The position numbers and the translations under genes were made by a program. From Cladopsammia gracilis (Eukaryota > Cnidaria > Anthozoa > Scleractinia > Dendrophylliidae): DNA of 64,000 nt. This document shows, one piece after another, positions 54,777-64,000 of this stretch (within the stretch, counting starts at the first letter, position 1; every line of letters begins with the position of its first letter). The notes under the pieces were generated by a model. It saw nothing but the letters and a program-made list of their open reading frames with translations. It was not told the DNA's origin and ran no database searches. Location: positions 848,501-912,500 of the forward strand of contig JAJGOT010000163.1 in NCBI GenBank assembly GCA_022457155.1, read 5' to 3'.

Positions 54777-55153
54777 CCGTTAAACAATAACCGATTCAGG
54801 CATTTTTGTAAGGTCGAACCGTTTACTCACCAGACTTGTCACTCGTTCCAAGTTTCCTCTTCTTAACAATGTTTCCTTCGTCATTTCATTTGAGCGTGGA
54901 CAACATTTTCTTTCCCTGATCCACATTTAACTGTTCTGTATTTATAAAATTGTAAATATTCAAATGTGAAATCATCTGTAACCTTGCAACCTCATTGGTC
55001 TACGCGAACAATGAGCGGAAGTCTTCCTGGGCTTCCGGTAGTCGCCGCTCAAACGACCCAAGTCTGGTGAGTAAATGGGTTCGACCTTACGAAAATGCTT
55101 CTATGGCTCCCCACCCTCGGTACGTATTTTGATTCGGTTATTGTTTAACGGCG
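54775..55153. mobile_element. MITE, about 380 bp
   Basis: CGCCGTTAAACAATAACCGA on the left and its inverse at the right. Inner arms carry AAGGTCGAACC...TTTACTCACCAGACTTG and inverse. Confidence 0.75.
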
Positions 55154-55199
55154 ACCAATCAGAAAGAGGCAATCAGCAGGACGGTTTCTGGCTGGCACA

Positions 55200-56330
55200 T
55201 CAAAATGTTGATACGAATATCGACCGCTTGGAAAGTGTGGGATTTTGATTTTCTTCGACGGCTAGCTCCGGGCCGTTTGGACGGATTTTCGATCGAGAGG
55301 TACGAGAAGGAGCGTGAATCTTTGGGCCTTTCTGTTGCGTGGTTTGAAAGCCGAGCGATGCGATTTTATGTGAAAAACTCGCCTCGGCGCTGGAGCCGTT
55401 CAAAAATCTCTTTCCACCCTTGTCCTTCTCTTAGACGTACAGTCAACGGCGAACTTAGAATCCTTCAAAATCGCTCAAAATATCACTTTTACGGCGAAAG
55501 GACGACAATACACAACAAATAAGGTAATTTAACGTTTATTTAGCGTAGATCAGTACATTCATTTGGCGATATGTCGCCATAATATGAAATTTAGATAAAT
55601 CCCATACATTTCCTATAAAATTACAAACGGTCATTATGTTACACCAACAGATTGTATGGGCTCCCTATGATCTTTGTTTACAATTCAGCCTCATTAGCAT
55701 ATGCGCCTCATTCTCTAATATTAAAAGAGCATAGCATAATTAGCCTGCTCTGGAAATTTAATCCCGATAAACTAGATACTCTTTGTGCAATGCTGGTTTC
55801 AAAACTTGAAACCTTACAAAGAATGTATTGCTCATCAGCGCTTTTGCCACCCAACGATTTTGCAGTTTTTGATAGCTGATATTTCCATAAACATTTCACC
55901 GAAAGAGCTTAAAATTTATTAGATCTTTTAGTTTAACAAGCTCTTTCTTCTTTTGAAGTCTATTCGTATAAAGTACGGTCCTTTCTAATATCCTAATGAA
56001 ACACAATAATGTAAACAATTGCGTCAGCAAAGATTCCCATATTAACGGGATTTCTCAGGCTTTGCGTAATTCCGCCGGATCAAGGAAACCGTCCATCGTC
56101 CATAACAACGAGATGTATTAAGCGGGTATCTGTAAAGCCGGGATCGACTGTATCCAGTGGGGGATCTAGGGGGGTGACCCGCCTCTCATCCCTCTCCCCT
56201 CCCCCCCCCCCCCCCCCCACCTTGCCCTTATCTTGTAAAATCAAAGGGCTCTAAGAGCCATCTCGTGAATACGACACAACTGATAAGGTTAAGTCCACAA
56301 ATCGGTTTTAATTTTCCATACTGAGTTTGA
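55200..56330. other. No gene recognised
   Basis: About 1.1 kb with frames of 105 codons or less and no domain resemblance, plus a C run of about 17 near 56202. It probably consists of old repeats. Confidence 0.4.
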
Positions 56331-56338
56331 AGTCAAAG

Positions 56339-56504
56339 AATAGACGATTTTCGTATTCTCGGTATTGAACTGGAACTTCCTTGCAGACGAGGCTCATGCG
56401 GGGCATTCTTTTCACATGCAAATATTTTTAATGATATTCCCCCGCATGAGCCTCTATTGCAAGCTAGTACCAGTTCAATACCGAGAATACGAATATTGTC
56501 TATT
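56339..56504. mobile_element. Hairpin MITE
   Basis: AATAGACGATTTTCGTATTC, TCGGTATTGAACTGG and GAGGCTCATGCGGG with their inverse on the right, around a short AT-rich centre near 56425. Confidence 0.8.
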
Positions 56505-56559
56505 GAAGAGTAAAACATGCAGATTTCAAACGATCAAGCCATTTGAAATATCTTAATGT

Positions 56560-56800
56560 TTTACTATACAGGAACACCGAAGAATACCGCAGAATACCGA
56601 AGAATACCGCAGAATACCGAAGAATACCGAAGAATACCGCAGAATACCGAAGAATACCGAAGAATACCGAAGAATCAACGAGAAAGAGAGAATTAAAAAT
56701 GACATTATGCTTATTTCGCGGTTGTGTTTACCATTATGTTTTCTTCAATTATTCATGTATTTTAGCTGTCCGAAAGTAGCGGCTACCCGAAAGTTGCTTC
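56560..56800 (-). repeat. (CCGAAGAATA)n repeat, right member of an inverted pair
   Basis: About ten ACCGAAGAAT/ACCGCAGAAT units, then ATTATGCTTATTTCGCGGTT and CCGAAAGTAGCGGCTACCCG, the inverse of 52950-53145. Confidence 0.65.
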
Positions 56801-56888
56801 TGTTTTGTGTAAAACGGGACTGTCTGGACAACTGGATGACGTAATTACACTGGGGAATTAAAAATACAACAACAACAACATTAAGAAT

Positions 56889-57385
56889 ATGTTCACGAAA
56901 TTGTCTTCTGTCCACAGCTACCGGACTAGATCTGTTACTAATGAAAATGATTATGTTGAGCAAGTTAGGATTGAAAATATGAAGCGAGCCTTCTCTATTT
57001 CCGGTGCTCTGATTTGGAACAGTATCCCACTTTCTATCAAAACACTTAACAAAAATCAATTAAAAAGAGAACTAAAGGGAAAACTCTTTGAAATTCTGCA
57101 AAAAGAGGACAATCATATTAGAATTCCTGATATTAGAGTGCAACTCTTAAAACCATAACATTGTGTACTTCCGGTTTTATCTACAGTCTGCCTTCCTGTC
57201 TCACTCTGACTGTAAACCACACGACAAATTAGATTGCTTCTAGGATTGTTCGTTTTATACATATACATATATTTATTATAAAATTTTCTTTTTCTCCTGT
57301 GCCCGCCTCGAATAGCCCTTGCTAATTGCGGGAACAGCTTTGTAAACTCATAATTTAATTTGAAATAAAACTTGTTGTTGTTGAA
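56889..57385 (+). mobile_element. LINE 3' fragment, second element
   Basis: An open frame at 56889-57158 encodes SYRTRSVTNENDYVEQVRI and on to AFSISGALIWNSIPLSIKTL, the typical C-terminal end of non-LTR retrotransposon proteins. A short 3' UTR, AATAAAA near 57363 and a GTTGTTGTTG tail follow. ACAACAACAACA just upstream (56866) may be an unrelated microsatellite or an opposed tail. No RT core remains. Confidence 0.55.
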
Positions 57386-57389
57386 ATAG

Positions 57390-58112
57390 TTTAATGTAAC
57401 GCTCCACATAAGAACTACGGTAAACTTCATTGTTCTGCGGCATTGGCTCTTTTCCACATAGAATGTCTTTTGATTTCTGATTTCAGGAGCTGATGGTTTA
57501 TTATATTTCAGTATAAAAATAAAGAAAATCCATTTGCGTCAGATAAATTTTAGAAAGTGTTCGTGCTTAACCAATCAGAATAGCAGAAGACAATAGCTAA
57601 TAATTTTGCTTCTTTGATGAAGTTCCCCAAATACAATTTCTTTAAAAATTTGCATGTTCTGCGATTGGGTCTTAAAGCTTAAAAGCTTTAAAACAATGAA
57701 ACAAAATGCACCTTGAAACCTAACTTTTTAGCGGTCTTTGAGTCTAGGCCAATGCGATCACCAGTTGTAACAATGAAAAAGTTGACATTCCATCGTGCAT
57801 TGCCGTTAGCACTTTCCTTCTTATGCGGATCGTGTTTTAATACGTAATACACTGGGGGATTAAGAAAGTTTACAGATGTTGGAACGATTGAAAATTTGCA
57901 TATCTGTCCTCTATACTATATCTCGTTCTGTGCTTCGCGTATTCACGAGATAGAAAACAAGGCCCGAGTGACCAAACTTTTATTTCAGTCTGCCCCCTTA
58001 ACGATGGTCTCTGGATCCGCCACTGGAATCATATCAAAGAGTCCTCTTTTTCCAGCTTATGGTTAAAGTTCTGATCTCGCCTCTATTTATCATTTAAAAC
58101 TTCGCATATTCC
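57390..58112. other. Downstream region of the class C GPCR
   Basis: No gene seen. TTTATT at 57978-57983 gives a minus-strand AATAAA about 130 nt past the GPCR stop, a plausible poly(A) signal. A GGATCCGCCACTGG end at about 58012-58026 matches the 62.4-62.7 kb MITE terminus. Confidence 0.45.
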
Positions 58113-60968
58113 TCAGATCACCGCATACGCCATTACTTCACTTATGCTACTTATTTCGTCCTCATCAGATTTAATCGGCTTCTTTTCTTTGGTTTGTTTA
58201 GGGAGATCATGATCAACAGTGGCTCCCTGTTCGTCTTCAGTTCTTTCATCCACACGACCCAAACTATCACCTGGCAAAGAAGTTGTCCATTTGCCATTAT
58301 CTGTTGTACCACCTGAAGCACCATGGTTCACGTGACCCACATCTTGAATTACCCGATTGTCTGAGGTGGCCTGATCAAATGAGGGACCCGGATGTGTGAC
58401 GTACTGCTCACCCATTTCCTCCTTGGCTGCTGCAGTGTTTCTCTCTGGTCTGAAGAATATGATGTACAATTTAGGGATGAATATGCATCCCATACAAGAA
58501 AACGCCGCTCCAAATAGAGTAAAAGCGACAACAAGGATCCGATTGCTTCCGACGACGTAGCGGTATGTCGGGATGAAAGCGACGAGAAGTATGCACAGCG
58601 CGAGAGTGGAGAAACTAATGGACTTCGCCTCGTTGAAATTGTCAGGGAGATGTCGCTCGCGGTAAGCTAGCAACGTTGCGACCAAAAGCACAACAATTGG
58701 ATAACAAATAGCTATGATATGTGCGATAGGGAAGCTTTCATAGCACTCGAGCAGACGTGTGTTGTCTTCCTGGTTCTGAAAACGAGCCACTGATATCGAC
58801 GTTGCTTGCCACGCGATGATCAAAATAGTTTGTAGCAGGAGAAGCACTCCCACCTCGAGAAGCTGCAAGTGTTCTTGGCGCATGTCTGTCAGGCGAGAAA
58901 CTGCTGACTTGAGTAACTGTATCGCTGCTTTTGTCTTGGCGAGAAAAAAAGCGGCGTAAAACAGAAATATCAAAAGTAGCAGGACACTTGTTGCGGTGCA
59001 GGAGGTGTCAGTTGGTTTGCTACCCACTTGAATAGTAGTCAGAATAGAAGATAAGTACAGCGTGATAAAGAATAGGATCAGCAGATACGGACTGGAGTCC
59101 ATAACAACTGGTGTCTTCCGCTCTCTGATGAAAATAACAGCCACAGCAGTCAGGAGAATAATGTCAAGGCAACTCAATGTTAGAATAGATATTCCAGCGG
59201 GATCAGAAAACTTTAAATAAACTACCTCACGTAGCACACATTCAGTTCTTTCAGTGTTTGCATAATGAGTCTGATTGCAGGCCGTGCAGCTCAAGGAGCC
59301 AAACTTAAAACTTACTTTCCCTTTGTCACATTTCTGACAGTTCCAACAGCATTCTGATTGGCCAACAACTTGCTCACCAGGTTGACACTCGCGGAAACAT
59401 GTCGATGCTGGCTTTTTTCCAGAGTTCCACTGGATCAAACTTTGATTGACAGTAAAGCTTGTTTCATGGCCGTTTTTGCTCCAGTAACCCACGTCAGTAA
59501 ACTGCAAGCGTTTTTCATTACTCAGGTGTAAATTCCTAATCACGTAGTCGCTGGTAGTTCGCTCGCCATTTTTGTCAAATTTGACGTTCGTGTAATCAGC
59601 GCCTTGGAAATCAACTTTCGACGCGAAATCGAACAGCGTTTCTGGTGTTATGGACAAATTTGTATTCGGACAATGTGTTTGGTTGCATGTTAAAATATCG
59701 TGCATTGCATGAGCAACAACATATACACTATCGATCACATTAGCCACAAAATCTGTGGTGATTTCGCTATCCGGGGGGAGTGTGGCATCGGGATTGCATG
59801 TCTTTCCGGAAAGTAACATATCTGATTTTGAACCCCCAGTGTTTTGGGAAGCTAGGCAATGCAAACGTTGCTCCAATAATTTTGTAAACCACGAATTATT
59901 CCGTGCCTTTTGAATCGATATACCTCGCAAAAAATTTTCAAACTCACTCACTGGTTTGGATCTTATTGAAAAACTCAGCAACCCTTTCAGCATGTTCTTG
60001 CTAACGTTGAGCTTGGCAATTTCGGAATTAATCGCATTCCATCCATCACTTGTCACCCACGTCCTATCTGTTATCTTCATTTGTTCTGCCTGCTTCAACA
60101 ACCGCTCGCCTTGGTCGAGATAACTAAAGACAACCACAACTTTCGCTCTTGCTGCAGCTTTCAACTTTTGCATAGTGTCCTGAATTTGTCGATCAGATTT
60201 GGGCGAACCGAACGCGATAAATTCATCGTTAGCAATGCACACGCTTAAGTTCTTTGCTGCCAGTTTAAACGCTGAAGCCCCCATTTTGCCGTAGTCATCG
60301 TCGCTGCCGATCAAAAATACATAATTCCAATGAAAATGTTGAATAAGCTTCGCCATGGCCTGAGCTTGCAACTGGTCCGAGGGAACAGTTCGCAAAAACG
60401 AGTTATAGCGCGTTTTATCATCAAGGCTACGGCTGGTTGAAGCATAGCTGATCTGGGGAATGCCATACAAGCCCAATAACCTTGCTACTGGGATCGATAT
60501 CCATGACGCAGCCGGGCCGATAACTGCTGATATTCGTTTATCGTCGTGGGAATTCTCACTGTGGAGTCGGCAACAGTCTTCTTGTAATGTGCAGACCGAA
60601 TTTGGCCGATATTTGGAGACGATCTGAATTGCAAAACTCATGGTTATAGGGATGCTCTTACAAGTGTCTTCGATTTCGTAACCTATGGTTTTGTTTGGCA
60701 AAAGCGAAGTACTGTTGTTGATTTTATCGACCGCGTACATCATTCCCATCATCCACGTAACTCCAATCGAATCCAAAGACTGACCTTTTCCCCCGTCCTG
60801 AGATGTTATCGGGAACAAACCCTTCAACATTATGTCGCCATCTTTCCAAATCGACTGCCTGTCGCTGTGTTTGTGGAATTGCTGATATGTAAACGAAGCA
60901 AACGAACCGAAGAATATTATGCTTGCAATAACAGAAAAGCGATGAACATACGAAGTTAAAATCTCCAT
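58113..60968 (-). CDS. Class C GPCR (mGluR/CaSR-like), intronless
   Basis: A 951-residue receptor complete in one exon. Seen: a hydrophobic N terminus (VIASIIFFGSFASF) as signal peptide; a venus-flytrap ligand-binding domain at about 45-500 (GLFPITSQDG; AVIGPAASWISIPVARLLGL; IPQISYASTSRSLDDK); a cysteine-rich NCD3G domain at about 520-575 (CFRECQPGEQV...CCWNCQKC); and 7TM at about 590-840. The 7TM includes the TM6-proximal LPDNFNEAKSISFSTLAL at about 774 and ends FIPKLYIIFFRPERNT, both hallmarks of the family. A tail of about 110 residues is rich in Asp, Glu, Gly and Thr. Known of the family: obligate dimers sensing amino acids, glutamate or calcium. The S-Y-A-S-T-S-R stretch keeps the Ser/Thr residues that bind the amino-acid backbone in this family, so an amino-acid-like ligand is likely but unproven. 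It is more CaSR/V2R/T1R-like than GABA-B-like because NCD3G is present. Confidence 0.92.
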   Translation of the reverse strand: MEILTSYVHRFSVIASIIFFGSFASFTYQQFHKHSDRQSIWKDGDIMLKGLFPITSQDGGKGQSLDSIGVTWMMGMMYAVDKINNSTSLLPNKTIGYEIEDTCKSIPITMSFAIQIVSKYRPNSVCTLQEDCCRLHSENSHDDKRISAVIGPAASWISIPVARLLGLYGIPQISYASTSRSLDDKTRYNSFLRTVPSDQLQAQAMAKLIQHFHWNYVFLIGSDDDYGKMGASAFKLAAKNLSVCIANDEFIAFGSPKSDRQIQDTMQKLKAAARAKVVVVFSYLDQGERLLKQAEQMKITDRTWVTSDGWNAINSEIAKLNVSKNMLKGLLSFSIRSKPVSEFENFLRGISIQKARNNSWFTKLLEQRLHCLASQNTGGSKSDMLLSGKTCNPDATLPPDSEITTDFVANVIDSVYVVAHAMHDILTCNQTHCPNTNLSITPETLFDFASKVDFQGADYTNVKFDKNGERTTSDYVIRNLHLSNEKRLQFTDVGYWSKNGHETSFTVNQSLIQWNSGKKPASTCFRECQPGEQVVGQSECCWNCQKCDKGKVSFKFGSLSCTACNQTHYANTERTECVLREVVYLKFSDPAGISILTLSCLDIILLTAVAVIFIRERKTPVVMDSSPYLLILFFITLYLSSILTTIQVGSKPTDTSCTATSVLLLLIFLFYAAFFLAKTKAAIQLLKSAVSRLTDMRQEHLQLLEVGVLLLLQTILIIAWQATSISVARFQNQEDNTRLLECYESFPIAHIIAICYPIVVLLVATLLAYRERHLPDNFNEAKSISFSTLALCILLVAFIPTYRYVVGSNRILVVAFTLFGAAFSCMGCIFIPKLYIIFFRPERNTAAAKEEMGEQYVTHPGPSFDQATSDNRVIQDVGHVNHGASGGTTDNGKWTTSLPGDSLGRVDERTEDEQGATVDHDLPKQTKEKKPIKSDEDEISSISEVMAYAVI

Positions 60969-61980
60969 TATTATCTCACTTAAAACTTGCGAGTTGTTTT
61001 AAACAGAGTTTCCTTACGGCAAAAATAATTTTCTAAATCGTGGGAAGAGTTGTACGTTTGATATTTGTCCGGTTTTCTTGCTCAACCAGCTGTCTTTATA
61101 CATGATTGCCAAACAATAGATACGCACAGGCAGTTCCGTGGATATAAATATAGAACTGTCAATCCTTACACGATCAGGCAGCGACCGCATATGTTCATAA
61201 TTACATACAAACCATTTACTCACACACGCTTGCTAGACCAAGATTCAACGACCATTGTACAACTATCTTACAAAACCTAAGAAAAATCATATGTTTCACA
61301 AACGTTTTAACGTTAATTTTAAAGCTTATTGTCGTTGCTGCCTCCAACACGACTAATTAAAAACTGAATTTGAATAGTGAAAAATTCATTGCTCTTAAAA
61401 AGCAAACTTTTCTTGTCAATAGCAACGCAATAATGTCGACTTGATTCGTGACTGCTTAACGTAAATATTAGCTTCAGTATTTTTTTAATCTAGTCAAGTA
61501 TGTCAAGAGTATCGCATTCCTCTAAAAACGAAAAGATAAAATATTTCCAAAAGTTCGTAAAAGGTTTGGTCAGTTTTGAATGAGAAGCGACAAAATATTT
61601 CATATCATTCATTATCCTGATTATCTTTAGAGACGTGTCGTTTTTTTTAATTGATGTTTTACATAGAAATGACACATTGAAAACACTGGTTTATGCCAAT
61701 CTTGGCGCCAATATAATCTGCATTTATTTGGTAAACGTGCCTATTTCACTTCGCTTCAGAAATTTGGCAGCCCGAAGATTTCAAATTGGTTCGAATTTAT
61801 AGTAATTGAACTCGTGGATGTGAATATCATAAGCTACTCTTCAAGAATGTAATATTAGTACTATTCATTTCTTGGAAAGATTTAAATGCAAATAATAATT
61901 AACGTGTGTTTTTTTCCTAAGTCAACATTTCTTTTATTTCTGAGGCCCTGTTCATGTGCAATTGTTCTAATCAGATGAAT
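60969..61980. other. Upstream region of the class C GPCR
   Basis: AT-rich DNA that should contain the minus-strand promoter and 5' UTR. No TATA box or repeat stands out and no other gene was seen. Confidence 0.4.
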
Positions 61981-61993
61981 AATGTTATTATTT

Positions 61994-62030
61994 TTAATTT
62001 TGAACTTTTAAGTTCAAAATTAAAAATGAA
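61994..62030. repeat. Short perfect hairpin
   Basis: ATTTTTAATTTTGAACTT and its inverse meet around TTAAG. AT-rich, non-coding. Confidence 0.7.
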
Positions 62031-62235
62031 AACTATATTCAAACTTAAAAGTTTGCATATAGATTGAAAGAAAGGTGTTTACTATCATCGACGGAAAATA
62101 TTTTCCAGACACATTACTTTGACGAATACAGTAGTCATTGTATCGATTGGTTTTACATGTCCTTTTTCTACACAGCTAACCTTTACTTCAAAGCAATATG
62201 TGTGTACAGCTATTTCAATTAAAGTCGTCGGGTGA

Positions 62236-62385
62236 AGCTCAAAGCTCAAAGCTCAAAGCCTACAAGTCAAGAGCGGGAGTGGCGAAACGAAAAGAAACGG
62301 CGCGAATAAGCGATGCGACGAGCGGGGAAAACGTTTCTTTTGCACCGCTCCCAACTATCTTGGCTTGTAGCTTTGAGCTTTCATC
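62236..62385. mobile_element. Inverted repeat with AAGCTCAAAGC arms
   Basis: AAAGCTCAAAGCCTACAAG...GGGAGTGG on the left and CGCTCCC...CTTGTAGCTTTGAGCTTT on the right. The right flank TCATCCGACAACGTTAATTG also occurs at about 9644, next to another inverted-repeat element. Confidence 0.6.
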
Positions 62386-62424
62386 CGACAACGTTAATTG
62401 AAATAGCTGTATTTGTGTGTAGAC

Positions 62425-62707
62425 AGGGGCGGATCCAGGAATTTCTGAAAGGGGGGGGGGGGTCCGGGTGCATGTCCCCGGAAAATTTTCCCGATTTTAC
62501 CATCTAAAACGCCATTTCTGGCATTCCTGAGAGTCGAAAATCGTTTGTTAAGTCAAAAACGTGACAATCAGTCAATTGGTGGAAGTGAAACAACTACGTA
62601 TAAAGCAATATTATTCTATTATTTTTATGAACCACATGGGAGACACAGGTCTGATAGGGGAGGGGGGGGTTCGGACCCCCCCGACCCTCCCCCTGGATCC
62701 GCCACTG
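62425..62707. mobile_element. MITE with GGGGCGGATCCAGGA ends
   Basis: GGGGCGGATCCAGGAATTTC and a G12 run on the left; CCCCTGGATCCGCCACTG on the right. The flanking GTGTAG on both sides may be a target-site duplication. Related to 17574-17738. Confidence 0.7.
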
Positions 62708-62879
62708 TGTAGAAGTAAGTTTGCAATTGCTTTGGTTTTGCATTGCATTTTGCATGTGACTTGCTTCGAGTTGTGATTGGTTCATTGGATTGTCTGTCTC
62801 TGCTATGATTGACCAGAGTGATTACCTTGGTTTTGGTGCGACACTCAATTGAAAACTCCGCATGCGCAGAGAGAAACGC

Positions 62880-63120
62880 CTGGATAAGCTGCCGAAATAC
62901 TCCAGCAGCCATATTGAAAACCGAGAGGACCCTGGGGACGAGGTTGCAAAAATCCTGGAGTATTGTAGCGTAAACTAAAATGGAGTATCTTTGTTTCGTT
63001 TAAACAACGGTTTCATATTACCAGAAAACAAACACGGCTGCAAATCCCTGGAAATAACCTCTGAAAACACCATTTCATCCTTTGTCACGTGTCAAAATAC
63101 TCCACGATACTTGGAGGGTT
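62880..63120. repeat. Inverted-repeat remnant with AAATACTCCA motifs
   Basis: GAAATACTCCAGCAG, CCTGGAGTATTG and GTCAAAATACTCCACGA in alternating orientation. Related in inverse to 42085-42240. Confidence 0.5.
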
Positions 63121-63227
63121 AACACTCGTTAACATCTCTCAAACTGACCTTTCCTTTTCACTTTAAGTTACATGCAGTAAAACCTATTTCACACTTAGAG
63201 TAAAATTAGAAAAAAAAGATCAGTATA

Positions 63228-63298
63228 GTGTATGCCTCGAACCCGAGTTGTTCGCTTCATAACTAATATCCTTATCCACTATACCAACGTGGATTAGC
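63228..63298 (-). tRNA. tRNA-like sequence, probably a pseudogene or SINE head
   Basis: The minus strand has an A-box-like TTGGTATAGTGGATAAG and a B-box-like GGGTTCGAGGC with plausible spacing. The acceptor and anticodon stems do not pair well by eye, so I do not call a functional tRNA. Confidence 0.35.
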
Positions 63299-63319
63299 TG
63301 CCGGGAGATGTAATTGTTA

Positions 63320-64000
63320 ACATATTTATAGCGGAGCTCGCGGGCCGAAGGCCCGCCGGAGCCCCATACTCATAGAACAACCTATGCCCGTCATTTTTCA
63401 TGGTCATGGCTAGCGGAATGTTTCGCGGGCGCGTGTGTGCCCGCCCGTGTTGGACAACATCCGGGATCTTAGCAATTTTGAAGGAAAACCGAGGCGTATC
63501 GAGGCTTTGTTTTTCGCGCGGCCACACAGCCGTGAGCTCGGTAAACACTTTAGTTGGATTGTTGTGTTTAGCGGAGAATTAAAGTCGTTTTTTCCCTGCA
63601 GTGTTTCGCGGTTTGCCACTCAAGACAGGGATGCTAATTAAGGGATACTCAGAAGCCGCTTTTGTGGAAAAAGAAAAGCTTTCAGGGATAAAATCTTGCT
63701 TCGAGAAACTTCATACGTTTTTATCAATGCAGGGGAGATGTTTGTTTTACGGATTACCGGAGATTTAAAGAATTTTCAAGGATTTCCAAGGTAAAAAAAT
63801 TACGTTTTTCGATGGAAATTTATGTTGATATCAATCTCTGATTGACTTTTTCTTTGTGCTCTCGTTAGTTTGGAGAATTGTTTATAAAACGTGCTTAAAT
63901 TTAGTTGTATTGTTTTCTTGAATTTCATCGAAGACAGCGCTATAATTGGTACGCGTTTTGCTGCTTTTAAACATAAACTTATTGAGATTTCAATAAAATT
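63320..64000. other. GC-rich palindrome then unassigned end
   Basis: GCGGAGCTCGCGGGCCGAAG and GGCCCGCCGGAGCCCC form a GC-rich hairpin near 63333-63365. The rest shows no gene. Frames of about 60-85 codons carry no known domain. Confidence 0.4.

Noticed and set aside
55205..55522. 105-codon plus-strand frame
   Set aside because: Next to MITEs, no recognisable domain or signal. Left as unassigned.

Overview
The window is animal nuclear DNA, most likely from an anthozoan cnidarian (a stony coral or close relative). Genes are split by GT-AG introns or are intronless. Three metazoan receptor or surface protein families are present. Most of the rest is intronic or intergenic DNA packed with inverted-repeat (MITE-like) elements, tRNA-derived SINEs, LINE and Penelope-like fragments, minisatellites and G/C homopolymers. 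The species cannot be fixed from sequence alone.

About 4.5-36 kb (+ strand): one large gene for a leucine-rich-repeat G-protein-coupled receptor (LGR/relaxin-receptor-like). I assembled 23 exons whose phases all agree: 17 small exons each carrying one LRR (15 of 72 bp, one of 90, one of 69, all phase 2-2), one 1009-bp exon with the hinge and all seven transmembrane helices, and five 3' exons encoding an intracellular tail. The last exon encodes about 627 residues of acidic tandem repeats, which is highly unusual for a GPCR. The 5' end (signal peptide and any further N-terminal domains) was not found. The introns hold a 4.3-kb 69-bp minisatellite, a 1.8-kb foldback element, a tRNA-derived SINE, Penelope-like termini with hammerhead-like motifs, a perfect 177-bp palindrome and long AT, TATATG and AC microsatellites.

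About 36-48.8 kb: an intronless syndecan-like proteoglycan gene (- strand, 38.9-40.0 kb), then a dense cluster of palindromic elements, including two copies of an inverted-repeat element with a tRNA-like core.

About 48.8-57.4 kb: a G-poor, pyrimidine-rich satellite interrupted by a 5'-truncated LINE that still has an open reverse-transcriptase frame, followed by more inverted repeats and a second LINE 3' fragment.

About 58.1-61 kb: an intronless class C GPCR (mGluR/CaSR-like, - strand). The last 3 kb hold only repeats.

The three host genes are all plasma-membrane proteins, but nothing in the sequence shows that they act in one pathway. Exon models rest on splice consensus, phase and protein pattern; no transcript evidence was available.
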